The notes: generated from the sequence alone by a model not told the origin. DNA of 64,000 nucleotides from Gymnodinialimonas phycosphaerae (GCF_019195455.1 NZ_JAIMBW010000001.1:558001-622000); one strand, 5' to 3'. Shown: positions 50,500 to 59,508, numbered from the stretch's first letter. Made by a program: numbers and translations.

Positions 50500-51582
50500 C
50501 TACAGAGTCACGGCCTGACCCGTCCGAGCACTTTCCTGCGCGGCCATGCCCATGCGCACCGCCGCCGCGCCGTCCCCAAGCGTTACCTGCGGGCGGGCCT
50601 GCCCCCGCACCACCTTCAGAAACTGCACATGCTGATAGTAGGTCGACCCGTGGTGATCCCCCGCCGTCAGCAGATCCTTGTCCACCGGCGTCTCGTGGAC
50701 GACACGGCCCGTGGTGGGCATGCGGGGGCTGACGATGACCTTGGGCATCGGCGCGGGTCCAATGTCATGGTTCCAGAAGCGCGTGGGGCCGGGTACGCGG
50801 GCCTCGATCTTGCCGCGCGGGCCGACGGCGCTGATCTCTTCCTGGTACTCGCTGCCCTCGGCGAACATGCACAGCTCCAGCATCGCGCGGGCACCGCCCG
50901 CGAAATCCACGATGACATAGCCGTTGTCCCAGATGTCCGGAGTCTCGCCGCCATAGGATTCGTTAAGATGATTAACCGATTGCCCGGCGCTGGCCATCAC
51001 GCGCACCGGCTCGTCCTCTAGAATCAACCGCATGAGGTCGAAGAAGTGGCAACATTTCTCCACCAACGTGCCGCCGGAGTTGCGGTTGAACCGGTTCCAA
51101 TCGCCGACCTTTTCCAGGAACGGAAACCGATGTTCGCGGATCGTCAGCATCTTGATCCCGCCCGTGGCCTCCGCCACCATCTCGCGGAATTTGGCGATGG
51201 GCGGCATGAAGCGGTATTCCATCGCGACCCAAATCGGCGCGGCGTAGCCCTCCAGCGCGGCAATCTCGGCGGCGTCGGCGGGTGCTGTGTAAAGCGGCTT
51301 TTCACACAGGATCGGCAGCGCGCGCGTCGCCGCGATCTGCTTGAGTTGCCCCACATGGCAATGGTTCGGCGAGGCGATGACCAGCGCGTCCAGATCATCG
51401 CGCGCCAACAGCGCGTCGAGGCTGTCACACCGAACGGCATCCGGCACCAGCGCGGCACTTTTCGCGGCCATCGGATCATCGGGCTCGAAAAACGCGGTCA
51501 CGGCGCACTCCGCCAGAAGCGCGATGTTGCGGATGTGCTCCTGGCCCATCATGCCCGCCCCGATCAGGCCGTATCTTGTCAT
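50500..51582 (-). CDS. Gfo/Idh/MocA family oxidoreductase
   Basis: A 360-residue NAD(P)-dependent sugar or polyol oxidoreductase. MTRYGLIGAGMMGQEHIRNI is the Rossmann motif, ALVIASPNHCHVGQLKQIAA and LPILCEKPLYTAPADAAEIA contain the E-K-P signature, and GGTLVEKCCHFFDLMRLILE supplies the C-terminal active-site His/Asp. It probably oxidises a cyclic polyol or sugar derivative. It lies 22 bp after the GntR gene in a leftward operon, opposite the LLM/aldo-keto pair. The start at 51582 has AAGGGA; a longer frame is not supported. Substrate unknown. Confidence 0.9.
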   Translation of the reverse strand: MTRYGLIGAGMMGQEHIRNIALLAECAVTAFFEPDDPMAAKSAALVPDAVRCDSLDALLARDDLDALVIASPNHCHVGQLKQIAATRALPILCEKPLYTAPADAAEIAALEGYAAPIWVAMEYRFMPPIAKFREMVAEATGGIKMLTIREHRFPFLEKVGDWNRFNRNSGGTLVEKCCHFFDLMRLILEDEPVRVMASAGQSVNHLNESYGGETPDIWDNGYVIVDFAGGARAMLELCMFAEGSEYQEEISAVGPRGKIEARVPGPTRFWNHDIGPAPMPKVIVSPRMPTTGRVVHETPVDKDLLTAGDHHGSTYYQHVQFLKVVRGQARPQVTLGDGAAAVRMGMAAQESARTGQAVTL

Positions 51583-51604
51583 GTCGTCTGTCCCTTGTTG
51601 GCCG

Positions 51605-52327
51605 TCATGGCACCTTGGAGAAATATTGCGCGCGCGCCGGGTCGAACCATGTCCACGACGCCTCGCAGGGCAGCCCATGCTGGTCATAGGCGCGCCGTTC
51701 GATAAAGCCCACTTGCGTGCCCGGCGCCAGACCCAACTCCGGCGGCGTCCAATCGGGCAGGGGGGCCGCGCTGATCACGTCCTCGGCGTGCTGGATATGC
51801 AGGTGCAGCCGCTCCGCGTAGGTCCGGTAGAGCGATTCCGAGACGGTGCGCGCGTTCAACCCATTGTCGTCGTGCCAGCGCAGGTCCAGCCAGATTTCTT
51901 CCACCGCAACAGGCCAGTCGGCCAGAAACCGCAGCCGCCGCATCCGAATGCCGGTGTCGAACGTACGCCCGATATTGGGCAGCCCCTCGGGCTTCGCGGT
52001 CTTCTTGATGTCCAACAGCCGCGCCGTGGGAAGGCCGCCGCCGATGTCTTTCAACTCCAGCCGGAACAGCGCGTAGGTCCCGATGTTCTTGCCGCCGCCC
52101 AGTACGTAATTGCCCGACCCCTGCCGCCGTTCGATCAGCCCACGCTCGACCAGCAGCTTCAGCGCCTTGCGCAGGGTGGCGACGGCCACGCCCCGCTCGG
52201 CCGCCATGGTGCGTTCGGGGGGCAGCTTCTCTCCGGGCGACAAGCGCCCGCCGCCGATGTCGATTGTCAGCGCCTCGGCGATGCGCAGATACGTTGGAAG
52301 CGCGCCGGTGGTGGTGGGCTCGGTCAT
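51605..52327 (-). CDS. GntR family transcriptional regulator, HutC subfamily
   Basis: A 240-residue regulator with an N-terminal winged helix (LPTYLRIAEALTIDIGGGRL, then SPGEKLPPERTMAAERGVAV) and a UTRA effector domain (RRLRFLADWPVAVEEIWLDL, ending LPCEASWTWFDPARAQYFSK). It is divergent from the LLM monooxygenase gene with a 110-bp gap holding two copies of ATTGATATACC, likely its operator. The first gene of a leftward pair with a Gfo/Idh/MocA oxidoreductase. It likely represses both transcripts until a catabolic intermediate binds. The Met at 52327 gives the normal HutC length. Confidence 0.9.
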   Translation of the reverse strand: MTEPTTTGALPTYLRIAEALTIDIGGGRLSPGEKLPPERTMAAERGVAVATLRKALKLLVERGLIERRQGSGNYVLGGGKNIGTYALFRLELKDIGGGLPTARLLDIKKTAKPEGLPNIGRTFDTGIRMRRLRFLADWPVAVEEIWLDLRWHDDNGLNARTVSESLYRTYAERLHLHIQHAEDVISAAPLPDWTPPELGLAPGTQVGFIERRAYDQHGLPCEASWTWFDPARAQYFSKVP

Positions 52328-52352
52328 GACGCCCTCCCGTGCGCGGTCCGAA

Positions 52353-52374
52353 ATTGATATACCATTGATATACC
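52353..52374. promoter_or_regulatory. tandem operator, two copies of ATTGATATACC
   Basis: Two directly adjacent, identical 11-bp units between the GntR gene start and the LLM gene. Each holds GATATACC, resembling half of HutC-type sites (TGGTATA...). One unit per helical turn would place both on one DNA face. Confidence 0.65.
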
Positions 52375-52437
52375 CTCCTTGGATTGCTACGCCTTGGTCC
52401 AAGGGCGGTCAAGCTTGAACGAAATGGGAGGCGACGC

Positions 52438-53592
52438 ATGACGGTTGTTCCGGTCACATCGGCAGATCTGGACGCGGCGGAGGTCAGCTGGTTCTCGGCG
52501 CTCTGCTCGGACGATTACGAGTTCCTGGGCGTGCCTGACGGGCGCTTACGGTCGTCGTGGGGTCATTGCAGCGGTCTGGTGAAGGAGGCCGAGGCGCAGG
52601 GCTTCCGAAACATCCTGTGCCCTTCGTCTTATCAGGTCGGCCAGGACACCCTGTCATTCGTCGCGGGCTGCGCGCCAATCACCAGCAAAATCAACATGTT
52701 GGCCGCCGTGCGCTGCGGCGAGATGCAGCCGATCATGCTGGCACGCACGATCGCAACCCTCGACCACATGCTGGAGGGTCGTTTAACGGTCAACATCATC
52801 TCCAGCGATTTTCCGGGGGAGAAGGCCGATAGTGGATACCGCTACCAGCGTTCCCGGGAGGTGGTTGAAATCCTCAAGCAGGCCTGGACCCAGGATGAGA
52901 TTAACTACACCGGTGAAGTCTATGACTTCAAAGGATTAACCACAGACCCAGCCAAACCCTATCAGACCGGCGGGCCGCTGCTTTATTTCGGCGGTTACTC
53001 CCCTGCGGCGCTGGAGCTGTGCGGCCAACATTGCGATGTCTACCTGATGTGGCCCGAGCCGAAAGAGGCGCTGGCACAGAGGATGAAGGACGTCCACCAA
53101 GTCGCTGAAAAATATGGTAGAACACTGGACTACGGCCTGCGCGTCCACATGATCGTGCGCGATACCGAGGCCGAGGCGCGGGAATATGCAGAGCACCTGA
53201 CCTCCAAGCTTGATGACGAATACGGGCAGTTGATCCGCGAACGCGCGCTCGATAGCGGCTCCCTTGGTGTCTCACACCAAGCCAAGGCCCGCGAATTGGC
53301 CGATAAATTCGGCTACGTAGAGCCGCATTTGTGGACTGGCATTGGCCGTGCGCGGTCTGGCTGCGGGGCGGCTTTGGTGGGCTCTGCCGATCAGGTCCTG
53401 TCCCAGATCGAAGACTACACGAAGATGGGCATCCGCGCCTTCATCTTCTCGGGCTATCCCCATATGGATGAGTGCAAGCACTTCGGACGTTTGGTCATGC
53501 CCGAGTTGAAAACATGTTCATTGCCAGAGGCTTACGGGCGCGTCCCCGCCTCGGCACCAGCGACGCCCTTGGGCGTGGGAGAAAGACGATGA
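52438..53592 (+). CDS. LLM-class flavin-dependent monooxygenase (SsuD-like)
   Basis: A 384-residue bacterial luciferase-like monooxygenase. FRNILCPSSYQVGQDTLSFV, TSKINMLAAVRCGEMQPIML, then ARTIATLDHMLEGRLTVNII and SSDFPGEKADSGYRYQRS match the SsuD/alkanesulfonate monooxygenase branch that uses reduced FMN and O2. No flavin reductase is adjacent. The next gene overlaps by four bases (ATGA), giving an operon with an aldo/keto reductase. The start MTVVPVTSADL has GGGAGGCGACGC upstream. The natural substrate is unknown; the regulatory neighbours do not resemble a sulfonate locus (no ssu ABC genes). Confidence 0.88.
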   Translation: MTVVPVTSADLDAAEVSWFSALCSDDYEFLGVPDGRLRSSWGHCSGLVKEAEAQGFRNILCPSSYQVGQDTLSFVAGCAPITSKINMLAAVRCGEMQPIMLARTIATLDHMLEGRLTVNIISSDFPGEKADSGYRYQRSREVVEILKQAWTQDEINYTGEVYDFKGLTTDPAKPYQTGGPLLYFGGYSPAALELCGQHCDVYLMWPEPKEALAQRMKDVHQVAEKYGRTLDYGLRVHMIVRDTEAEAREYAEHLTSKLDDEYGQLIRERALDSGSLGVSHQAKARELADKFGYVEPHLWTGIGRARSGCGAALVGSADQVLSQIEDYTKMGIRAFIFSGYPHMDECKHFGRLVMPELKTCSLPEAYGRVPASAPATPLGVGERR

Positions 53593-54479
53593 AGCGCGTT
53601 AATGTAGGCGGGATAGACATGTCCCGTATTGTGTACGGCATGTGGCGTCTGGGCGATGACGAGGACACCTCGCCCGCCCACGTGCAGGCGAAGGTGGAGG
53701 CCTGCCTGGCGCAAGGCATCACCACGATGGATCAGGCCGACATTTATGGCGGCTACGCGGCGGAAGAACTTTTGGGCAACGCCCTGAAGGCCGCCCCCGC
53801 GCTGCGCGACCAGATCGAGATCGTGACGAAGTGCGATATCGTGGCACCCATCGGAATGCATACCGACAAGCGGGTGAAATACTACGATACCAGCGCGGAA
53901 TATTTCTCAACGTCGGTCGATAGGTCATTGAAATTGATGAATATTGACGTGATCGATTTGCTGCTGATCCATCGGCCTGATCCGCTCATGGATCATGCGG
54001 AAACGGGCGCGTGTCTGGACAAGTTGGTGGCGTCGGGCAAGGTGCGGGCGGTTGGCGTATCAAACTTCCGGCCCTGGGATTGGGACCTGCTGCAATCCGC
54101 GATGCAGACCCCGCTGGCCACCAACCAGATCGAGGCCTCGGTCCTGTTTCATACGCCGTTCACCAACGGCGACGTGGCGTTCCACCAGCGCCAAGGGCAG
54201 CCGATCATGGCGTGGTCGCCGCTGGCGGGAGGGGCCTTGTTCGGGAACGAGGGCGCGGCGGTTCGTGCCGTGCTGGAGCGGATCGGCGCGGACCATGGTG
54301 TCGGTGCGGATGCCGTTGCCGTGGCGTGGCTATTGCGTCACCCGGCCCAGATCCTGCCGGTGATGGGCACAAATAACCTGAGCCGTATCAGCGGCTTGTC
54401 GGACGCTCTTAAAGTCACGCTGGACCGTCAGGACTGGTATGAGATCTACACCGCCGCCCTTGGTCACGAGGTCGCCTGA
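53589..54479 (+). CDS. aldo/keto reductase
   Basis: A 296-residue TIM-barrel NADPH-dependent reductase. ITTMDQADIYGGYAAEELLG has the D-x-A-x-x-Y-G active-site Asp/Tyr, and VTKCDIVAP contains the active-site Lys. GKVRAVGVSNFRPWDWDLLQ and PLATNQIEASVLFHT follow, with AVAWLLRHPAQILPVMGTNN for NADPH binding. It resembles the YdhF/Tas-type group. Its start overlaps the LLM gene stop, so the two are co-translated. A reducing step on an aldehyde or ketone formed by the monooxygenase is the natural guess but is inference. Confidence 0.9.
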   Translation: MKRVNVGGIDMSRIVYGMWRLGDDEDTSPAHVQAKVEACLAQGITTMDQADIYGGYAAEELLGNALKAAPALRDQIEIVTKCDIVAPIGMHTDKRVKYYDTSAEYFSTSVDRSLKLMNIDVIDLLLIHRPDPLMDHAETGACLDKLVASGKVRAVGVSNFRPWDWDLLQSAMQTPLATNQIEASVLFHTPFTNGDVAFHQRQGQPIMAWSPLAGGALFGNEGAAVRAVLERIGADHGVGADAVAVAWLLRHPAQILPVMGTNNLSRISGLSDALKVTLDRQDWYEIYTAALGHEVA

Positions 54480-54544
54480 AGCTGCGAGGACGGTGTTCGC
54501 CCGACAGGCGAAAACCGGAGGAGGGAGCGGCCGGAAAAGGGGCG

Positions 54545-55492
54545 TCAGCCCCGGGCCAGATGGCTCGCGCACCCGGTCAGCGCCGCATAGTCGTCGCTGA
54601 CGACCGACACGCCGAACTGCTCCATGAAGGTCGAGAATCGGCCCTTGGAGCGGAACGCCTCCACGAACCCGAACTGATCCAGATAGGGCGCGAAGGCGCG
54701 GGTCACGCCACCGACAAGGAAAACGCCGCCGAACGGCAGGTGCGACAACGCCAGGTTGCCAGCGACGTCGCCCAGGACTTTCACAAACAAGGCGCCCGTG
54801 TCGCAGGCCAGGGCCTCCCCGTCGCCAATGCGCGCCAGAACATCGGCGGGATCGACCTTTTCCCCGTGAAGCGCCGCATGCAGATGGCTGACGCCGCGCC
54901 CGGACAGGACCTCTTCCACGGACGGGTAGCCGCCGGAATCCGACAGGTTTTCCAGCAGTGGATGCAGCTCGATGATCGAGGTCGGAAGGCTCACATGGCC
55001 GGCCTCTGACGGCGGCACGAAGCGCCCTGCCGCCGTGTCGAACACCGGACAGGCGTTAAAGCCGGTGCCAAGCCCGATGACCAGTTTTGCGGCGAGTTCC
55101 GCGGCGGGGGGCTGCGGCAAGACCTCTGTCAGATCCGCCGCCGCGATGTTGCCGATCGCGTGGCCTTGGGCCTGAAGGTCGTTGAGGACGGCGACCCGTT
55201 CCGCACTCAGCGCGTCGGCGAGAACTGCCTTGTCGATGCGCCAGTCGAGGTTCGTCAGCGTGCCCACACCGTCGTGCACAGGCCCCGCCATGGCGACGCA
55301 AGCCCCTGTAATCCAGGTATCATCCTGGCCGCTGTCGGCCAGGAATTGCGCAATGACCGAGCCGATGCCGTCGAAATCCGCGTTGCGATACCGGCGCACG
55401 CTGTCCACCCGCACCGTGGCGGCATTGGCCAGGGCCACGCGCGTGTTGGTGCCACCGATATCGGCGACCAGCGAGAGGGCTGCGGGGACCAT
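54545..55492 (-). CDS. glk: glucokinase
   Basis: A 315-residue ATP-dependent glucokinase of the ROK-related Glk family: SLVADIGGTNTRVALANAAT is the phosphate-1 motif; VLNDLQAQGHAIGN contains the catalytic Asp; LVIGLGTGFNACPVF and SEAGHVSLPTSI follow, with FLVGGVTRAFAP near the end. It phosphorylates glucose released from alpha- and beta-glucosides. I use the ATG at 55492 with AAGGA upstream rather than a TTG two codons earlier. Last gene of the leftward aglR-bgl-glk operon, 19 bp after the GH1 gene. Confidence 0.93.
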   Translation of the reverse strand: MVPAALSLVADIGGTNTRVALANAATVRVDSVRRYRNADFDGIGSVIAQFLADSGQDDTWITGACVAMAGPVHDGVGTLTNLDWRIDKAVLADALSAERVAVLNDLQAQGHAIGNIAAADLTEVLPQPPAAELAAKLVIGLGTGFNACPVFDTAAGRFVPPSEAGHVSLPTSIIELHPLLENLSDSGGYPSVEEVLSGRGVSHLHAALHGEKVDPADVLARIGDGEALACDTGALFVKVLGDVAGNLALSHLPFGGVFLVGGVTRAFAPYLDQFGFVEAFRSKGRFSTFMEQFGVSVVSDDYAALTGCASHLARG

Positions 55493-55502
55493 GTTCAATT
55501 CC

Positions 55503-55515
55503 TTAACGGTGTTAA
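55503..55515. repeat. TTAACGNCGTTAA-like palindrome with one mismatch, copy 4
   Basis: TTAACGGTGTTAA in the 19-bp gap between the GH1 gene and glk; its right arm overlaps the end of the GH1 gene. It forms part of the glk ribosome-binding region (TTAAGGA on the minus strand). Confidence 0.5.
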
Positions 55516-56813
55516 CGCCACCAGTCGGCTAGTGCGTGATAGGACGCTTTGGGCGTCCTTGCCAAGGTCTCGAAGTCCACATGGACAAGGCCGAAGCGTT
55601 TCTCGTAGCCCAGGGCCCATTCGTAATTGTCCATCAGCGACCAGACATAATAGCCCGCGACGGGCGCGCCCTCGGCGACGGCGGCCTGCACGCTGCGCAG
55701 GTGATCGGTGAGGTAGGAGATGCGGTCCGGGTCGGGCGTGGTGGCGGATGCCATGCCGTTTTCCGTCACGTATAGCGGCAGGTCGCCGGTGTATTCGCGA
55801 GCGGTCCGGGTCAGGAAATTCTTCAACCCATCGGGATAAATCTCCCACTCCATGTCGGTCAGGGAGCCTTGGGGCGGGGCGTAGGCGTAGGCGGGCCAGG
55901 GCTCGTCCACAGCGCTGATCCGTTTGCGGGTGTAGTAGTTCAGGCCGACCCAATCGAGCGGCGACTGGATCGTGGCGAAGTCGTCCTGCCAGCCGTGGGG
56001 CAGGTGGGGGGCCAGCCCGTCCAGCACCTCTTCCGGGTAGGCGCCCTTGAACAACCCGCCCAGGAAGAAGCGGTTGTAGATCGCGTCGTAGTGGGCGCAG
56101 GCGGCGGCATCCGCCGCGCTGTCCGAGGCGGGCGTCGCCCATTCGAAATTGCACACGGCGCCCAGGTTCTTCACCCCCAGGGCTTTCATCGCCTGAATGC
56201 TGCGCCCATGGCTCAGCAGGACGTGGTGCATGGCGCGGGCGGTGGCGCGGATGTCGCGCAGCCCGGGCGCGTGGTGCCCCTCGAAATGCGACAGCCAACT
56301 GACGCACCACGGCTCGTTGATGGGGGCGGCGGACCATGTCCGGTCGCCGATGCGGCCCATGATGGCTTCGGTGTAATCGGCGAACCAGTTCGGCATGTCG
56401 GCGTTGCGCCACCCGCCCTGATCGGCCAGCGGTTGCGGCAATTCCCAATGATAAAGCGTCACGGCGGGATCGATCCCGCGCGCAAGCAGCCCGTCGACCA
56501 GGCGGTCGTAGAAGTCCAGCCCTTCGGCGTTCACCGGGCCGCGCCCTTCGGGCATCACCCGCGCCCAGGAGGTTGAAAAGCGGTACACATCCGCGCCCAG
56601 GCCTTTGATCAGGTCAAGATCCTCGTCCATGCGGTCGTAGTGATCGCAGGCCAAAGCGCCGTCTTCGAACCGCACGACGTTGCCGGGCGTTGCGGCGAAA
56701 CTGTCCCAGTGGGTCAGGCCCGCGCCGCCCTTTGCGTGGCCCTCGATCTGGTAGGCAGAGGTCGCGACCCCGAAGCGGAAGCCCTTGGGGAAGTCGGAGC
56801 GTTTGAAGTCCAT
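55512..56813 (-). CDS. GH1 family beta-glucosidase
   Basis: A 433-residue retaining glycosidase of family 1, cytoplasmic (no signal peptide). It starts FPKGFRFGVATSAYQIEGHA, has the acid/base Glu in APINEPWCVSWLSH (N-E-P motif) and the nucleophile in PLYVTENGMASATT (E-N-G), ending with YYVWSLMDNYEWALGYEKRF. It splits beta-glucosides, complementing AglA within the alpha-glucoside locus. Second gene in the leftward operon behind the LacI regulator, 18 bp apart; the same GTTAAC-containing ribosome-site motif precedes both it and glk. Confidence 0.94.
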   Translation of the reverse strand: MDFKRSDFPKGFRFGVATSAYQIEGHAKGGAGLTHWDSFAATPGNVVRFEDGALACDHYDRMDEDLDLIKGLGADVYRFSTSWARVMPEGRGPVNAEGLDFYDRLVDGLLARGIDPAVTLYHWELPQPLADQGGWRNADMPNWFADYTEAIMGRIGDRTWSAAPINEPWCVSWLSHFEGHHAPGLRDIRATARAMHHVLLSHGRSIQAMKALGVKNLGAVCNFEWATPASDSAADAAACAHYDAIYNRFFLGGLFKGAYPEEVLDGLAPHLPHGWQDDFATIQSPLDWVGLNYYTRKRISAVDEPWPAYAYAPPQGSLTDMEWEIYPDGLKNFLTRTAREYTGDLPLYVTENGMASATTPDPDRISYLTDHLRSVQAAVAEGAPVAGYYVWSLMDNYEWALGYEKRFGLVHVDFETLARTPKASYHALADWWR

Positions 56814-56822
56814 TGAATATCC

Positions 56823-56835
56823 TTAACGGCGTTAA
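56823..56835. repeat. TTAACGNCGTTAA palindrome, copy 2
   Basis: TTAACGGCGTTAA between the aglR-like gene and the GH1 gene, overlapping the end of the former and the ribosome site of the latter. Confidence 0.6.
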
Positions 56836-57866
56836 CTTGGTGCGGGTCCGGTGGATCGGCCCAGGGTCAGGTCGGTTTCCCAAAGCTCCTGGATGGGGGG
56901 CTGGTCGGGGTCATCGATCAGCGACAGCAGGATCTCGGCACAGCGCCGCCCCGCCGCACGGATGGAGGACCGAGTGGCAGTGAAGGCGGGCCCTTCGGGC
57001 GCGTTGATACCGTCGTTATCGAGGTAGCTGAGCACATCGTCGTGGCAGATGATCGAGACGTCGCGACCGGTGCGCAGGCCGCGCTCTCCGGCGGCGCGGC
57101 GCACGCCGATGGCGGGAATGATCGACGACACCACGAAAGCGGTGGGCGCGTCGTCCCGGTCCAGCAGGGCGCAGGCGGTGCGGTAGCCATATTGTTCGGT
57201 CATCACCTCGGCGTGCATGAATTCCGGGTGCACGGCGGCCCCGCGTGCGGCCATCGCTTCTTCAAAGCCACGGCGGCGGCGCAGGGCGAAGTCAAGGTTC
57301 TCTTGCCCATTGAGCAGGGCGATTCGGCGGTGCCCAAGGTCCAGCAGCAGGTCCGTCGCGCGCCGGAACGCGCGCACGTTGGCGACGTCGAGCCAGCTGT
57401 ACCCCTCGGGTGCAGCGGTGCGGCCATGAACCAGAAACGGCAGACCCAATTCTTGCAGAAGGGGCACGCGCGGGTCGTCAAGCGTGGGGGCCTGCACCAT
57501 CACCGCATCGACGGAGGCATTGGCCGCCATCTGGCGATAGGCGGCCTCGGCGCCCTCCACGGGGACCATCGACAACAGCAGGTCATATCCCTCGCGGGCG
57601 TAGACTTCGCCCGCGCCTGCGATGAAGTCGGCGAAGATCGGGTTCACCAATTCTTCGCGTCCATTCAAGACCATAACGTGGCCGATGGACATGGCGCGGC
57701 CCGTCGCCAGGCGGCGCGCACGGGCATTGGGCAAGTAGTTTGCCGCCTTCGCCGCCTCCTGCACGCGCAGGCGCGTGGCTTCCCGAACTTCGGGATAGCC
57801 GTTGAGGGCACGGCTGACGGTCGTCTGGCTGAGTCCGAGGGACTCGGACAATTCCCGGAGGTTCAT
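56832..57866 (-). CDS. aglR: LacI-family regulator of the alpha-glucoside locus
   Basis: A 344-residue LacI/GalR repressor: the helix-turn-helix is MNLRELSESLGLSQTTVSRA, then LNGYPEVREATRLRVQEAAK and ANYLPNARARRLATG (hinge), followed by a sugar-binding domain (IGHVMVLNGREELVNPIFAD). It is divergent from aglE and first in an operon with the GH1 glucosidase and glk. Two CCAAAGCGCTT sites lie in the divergent gap, fitting LacI-type operators. In Sinorhizobium meliloti aglR occupies the same position next to aglEFGAK. Inducer is presumably an alpha-glucoside or its product. Confidence 0.92.
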   Translation of the reverse strand: MNLRELSESLGLSQTTVSRALNGYPEVREATRLRVQEAAKAANYLPNARARRLATGRAMSIGHVMVLNGREELVNPIFADFIAGAGEVYAREGYDLLLSMVPVEGAEAAYRQMAANASVDAVMVQAPTLDDPRVPLLQELGLPFLVHGRTAAPEGYSWLDVANVRAFRRATDLLLDLGHRRIALLNGQENLDFALRRRRGFEEAMAARGAAVHPEFMHAEVMTEQYGYRTACALLDRDDAPTAFVVSSIIPAIGVRRAAGERGLRTGRDVSIICHDDVLSYLDNDGINAPEGPAFTATRSSIRAAGRRCAEILLSLIDDPDQPPIQELWETDLTLGRSTGPAPS

Positions 57867-57878
57867 CGTGGAAGAGTT

Positions 57879-57892
57879 CCAAAGCGCTTAAG
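57879..57892. promoter_or_regulatory. AglR-type operator, aglR-proximal
   Basis: CCAAAGCGCTTAAG, imperfect copy of the palindrome at 58042-58055, 13 bp before the aglR start. Confidence 0.6.
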
Positions 57893-58041
57893 TTGTCCGC
57901 GAAAGTTATGCAAAGGGCGGCGGTGATGTCAAAGGGTCAATTTTTGCGCGAGTAAAGAAAATAGGTTAAATTCAAGTGTCTTATGCGAATCTTCACAGAT
58001 GGATTGACAGCGGGCGTCGCATGGGCAAGGGTGCCGCCACC

Positions 58042-58055
58042 CCAAAGCGCTTTGG
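58042..58055. promoter_or_regulatory. AglR-type operator, aglE-proximal
   Basis: CCAAAGCGCTTTGG is a perfect 14-bp palindrome with the central GCGC typical of LacI-family operators, 85 bp before the aglE start. Confidence 0.75.
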
Positions 58056-58140
58056 AAGACGCGCGCCGGGCCCTGATACGAGACTGCCGTGGCACGACGC
58101 CTTTGGCCCCTGCGCGCGGCGAATGACTGGGAGGTCACCA

Positions 58141-59490
58141 ATGAAGAAGATTTATCTGGCCAGCGCCGCGGCGCTGGCTTTGTCCGCTAGTGGCGCATTG
58201 GCCGATGGCCACATCGCGCACATCTTTCCTGTGGGCGAGGGCGATTTCAACTGGGACAGCTACACCGCCTATGCCGATGCCTTCGACCTTAGCGGTCAAG
58301 AGCTGACGATCACCGGCCCCTGGACGGGCGCGGACGCGGAACTGGTGAACTCGGTCCTCGATTATTTCGAAAGCGCGACGGGTGCTACGGTGCAATATTC
58401 CGGCTCCGACAACTTCGAGCAGGACATCGTGATCGCGACGCAGGCGGGCTCTGCCCCCAACATCGCCGTTTTCCCGCAGCCCGGCCTGATGACGGACCTC
58501 GCCTCGCGCGGCGCCCTGACGCCGCTGGCGCCTGAGACTGCCGACTGGATCCGTGCCAACTATGCCGCCGGTGACAGCTGGGTGTCGCTGGGGACCGCAG
58601 TGGGGGCAGATGGCACCGAAGGCCTCTACGGCTTCTTCTACAAAGTCGATCTGAAATCGCTGGTCTGGTACTCGCCCGAGGCGTTTGACGAAGCCGGCTA
58701 TGACATCCCCGAGACGATGGAAGACCTTCTGGCGCTCAACGATCAGATTGTGGCCGATGGCGCGACACCGTGGTGCATCGGTCTGGGATCGGGCGGCGCG
58801 ACGGGCTGGCCCGCGACCGATTGGGTCGAGGACATCATGCTGCGCACCCAATCGCCCGAGGTCTATGACGCCTGGGTCTCCAACGAGATCCCGTTCAACG
58901 CCCCTGAAGTGATCAACGCGATCGAGACTTTCGGCGTGTTCGCCCGCAACGGCGACTATGTGAACGGCGGCGTGGAAGCCGTGTCCGCCACCGACTTCCG
59001 CGAAAGCCCCCTGGGCCTCTTCACCTTCCCGGCCGAGTGCTACATGCACCGTCAGGCGTCGTTCATCCCGACGTTCTTCCCCGAAGATGCAGACGCCGAT
59101 TTCTTCTACTTCCCCGCGTTCGAAGGTGAAGATCTGGGCTCTCCGGTTCTGGGCGCAGGCACCTTGTTCGGCATCACGCAGGACAGTGAGGCCGCTCAAG
59201 CCTTCATGGCGTTCCTGCAAACGGAAATCAGCCACGAAGTGTGGATGGCGCAATCCGGCTTCCTGACACCGCATAGCGGTGTGAACTCCGAGCTGTTCGC
59301 CTCGGACACCCTGCGTCAGATGAACGACATCCTGCTGGGGGCCACGACCTTCCGCTTCGATGCGTCCGACCTGATGCCGTCCGAGATCGGTCAGGGCATC
59401 TTCTGGTCCGGCATGGTCGACTATGTGGGCGGCGAAGACGCTGCCTCCGTGGCGGGCCGCATCCAGGACCGTTGGGCTGAAATCCAGTAA
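58141..59490 (+). CDS. aglE: alpha-glucoside ABC transporter substrate-binding protein
   Basis: A 449-residue periplasmic binding protein of the MalE-like family. Signal peptide MKKIYLASAAALALSASGAL (cleavage near ALADG), then LTITGPWTGADAELVNSVLD, FEQDIVIATQAGSAPNIAVF and a Trp/Tyr-rich C-lobe (ATGWPATDWVEDIMLRTQSP). It captures sucrose, maltose, trehalose or similar alpha-glucosides for AglFGK. GGGAGGTCACC precedes the ATG. First gene of the rightward operon; the 195-bp gap to aglF holds strong hairpins and a 31-bp triple repeat that may keep aglE mRNA in excess. Confidence 0.92.
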   Translation: MKKIYLASAAALALSASGALADGHIAHIFPVGEGDFNWDSYTAYADAFDLSGQELTITGPWTGADAELVNSVLDYFESATGATVQYSGSDNFEQDIVIATQAGSAPNIAVFPQPGLMTDLASRGALTPLAPETADWIRANYAAGDSWVSLGTAVGADGTEGLYGFFYKVDLKSLVWYSPEAFDEAGYDIPETMEDLLALNDQIVADGATPWCIGLGSGGATGWPATDWVEDIMLRTQSPEVYDAWVSNEIPFNAPEVINAIETFGVFARNGDYVNGGVEAVSATDFRESPLGLFTFPAECYMHRQASFIPTFFPEDADADFFYFPAFEGEDLGSPVLGAGTLFGITQDSEAAQAFMAFLQTEISHEVWMAQSGFLTPHSGVNSELFASDTLRQMNDILLGATTFRFDASDLMPSEIGQGIFWSGMVDYVGGEDAASVAGRIQDRWAEIQ

Positions 59491-59508
59491 GCCTCTGATC
59501 TGAAACAG

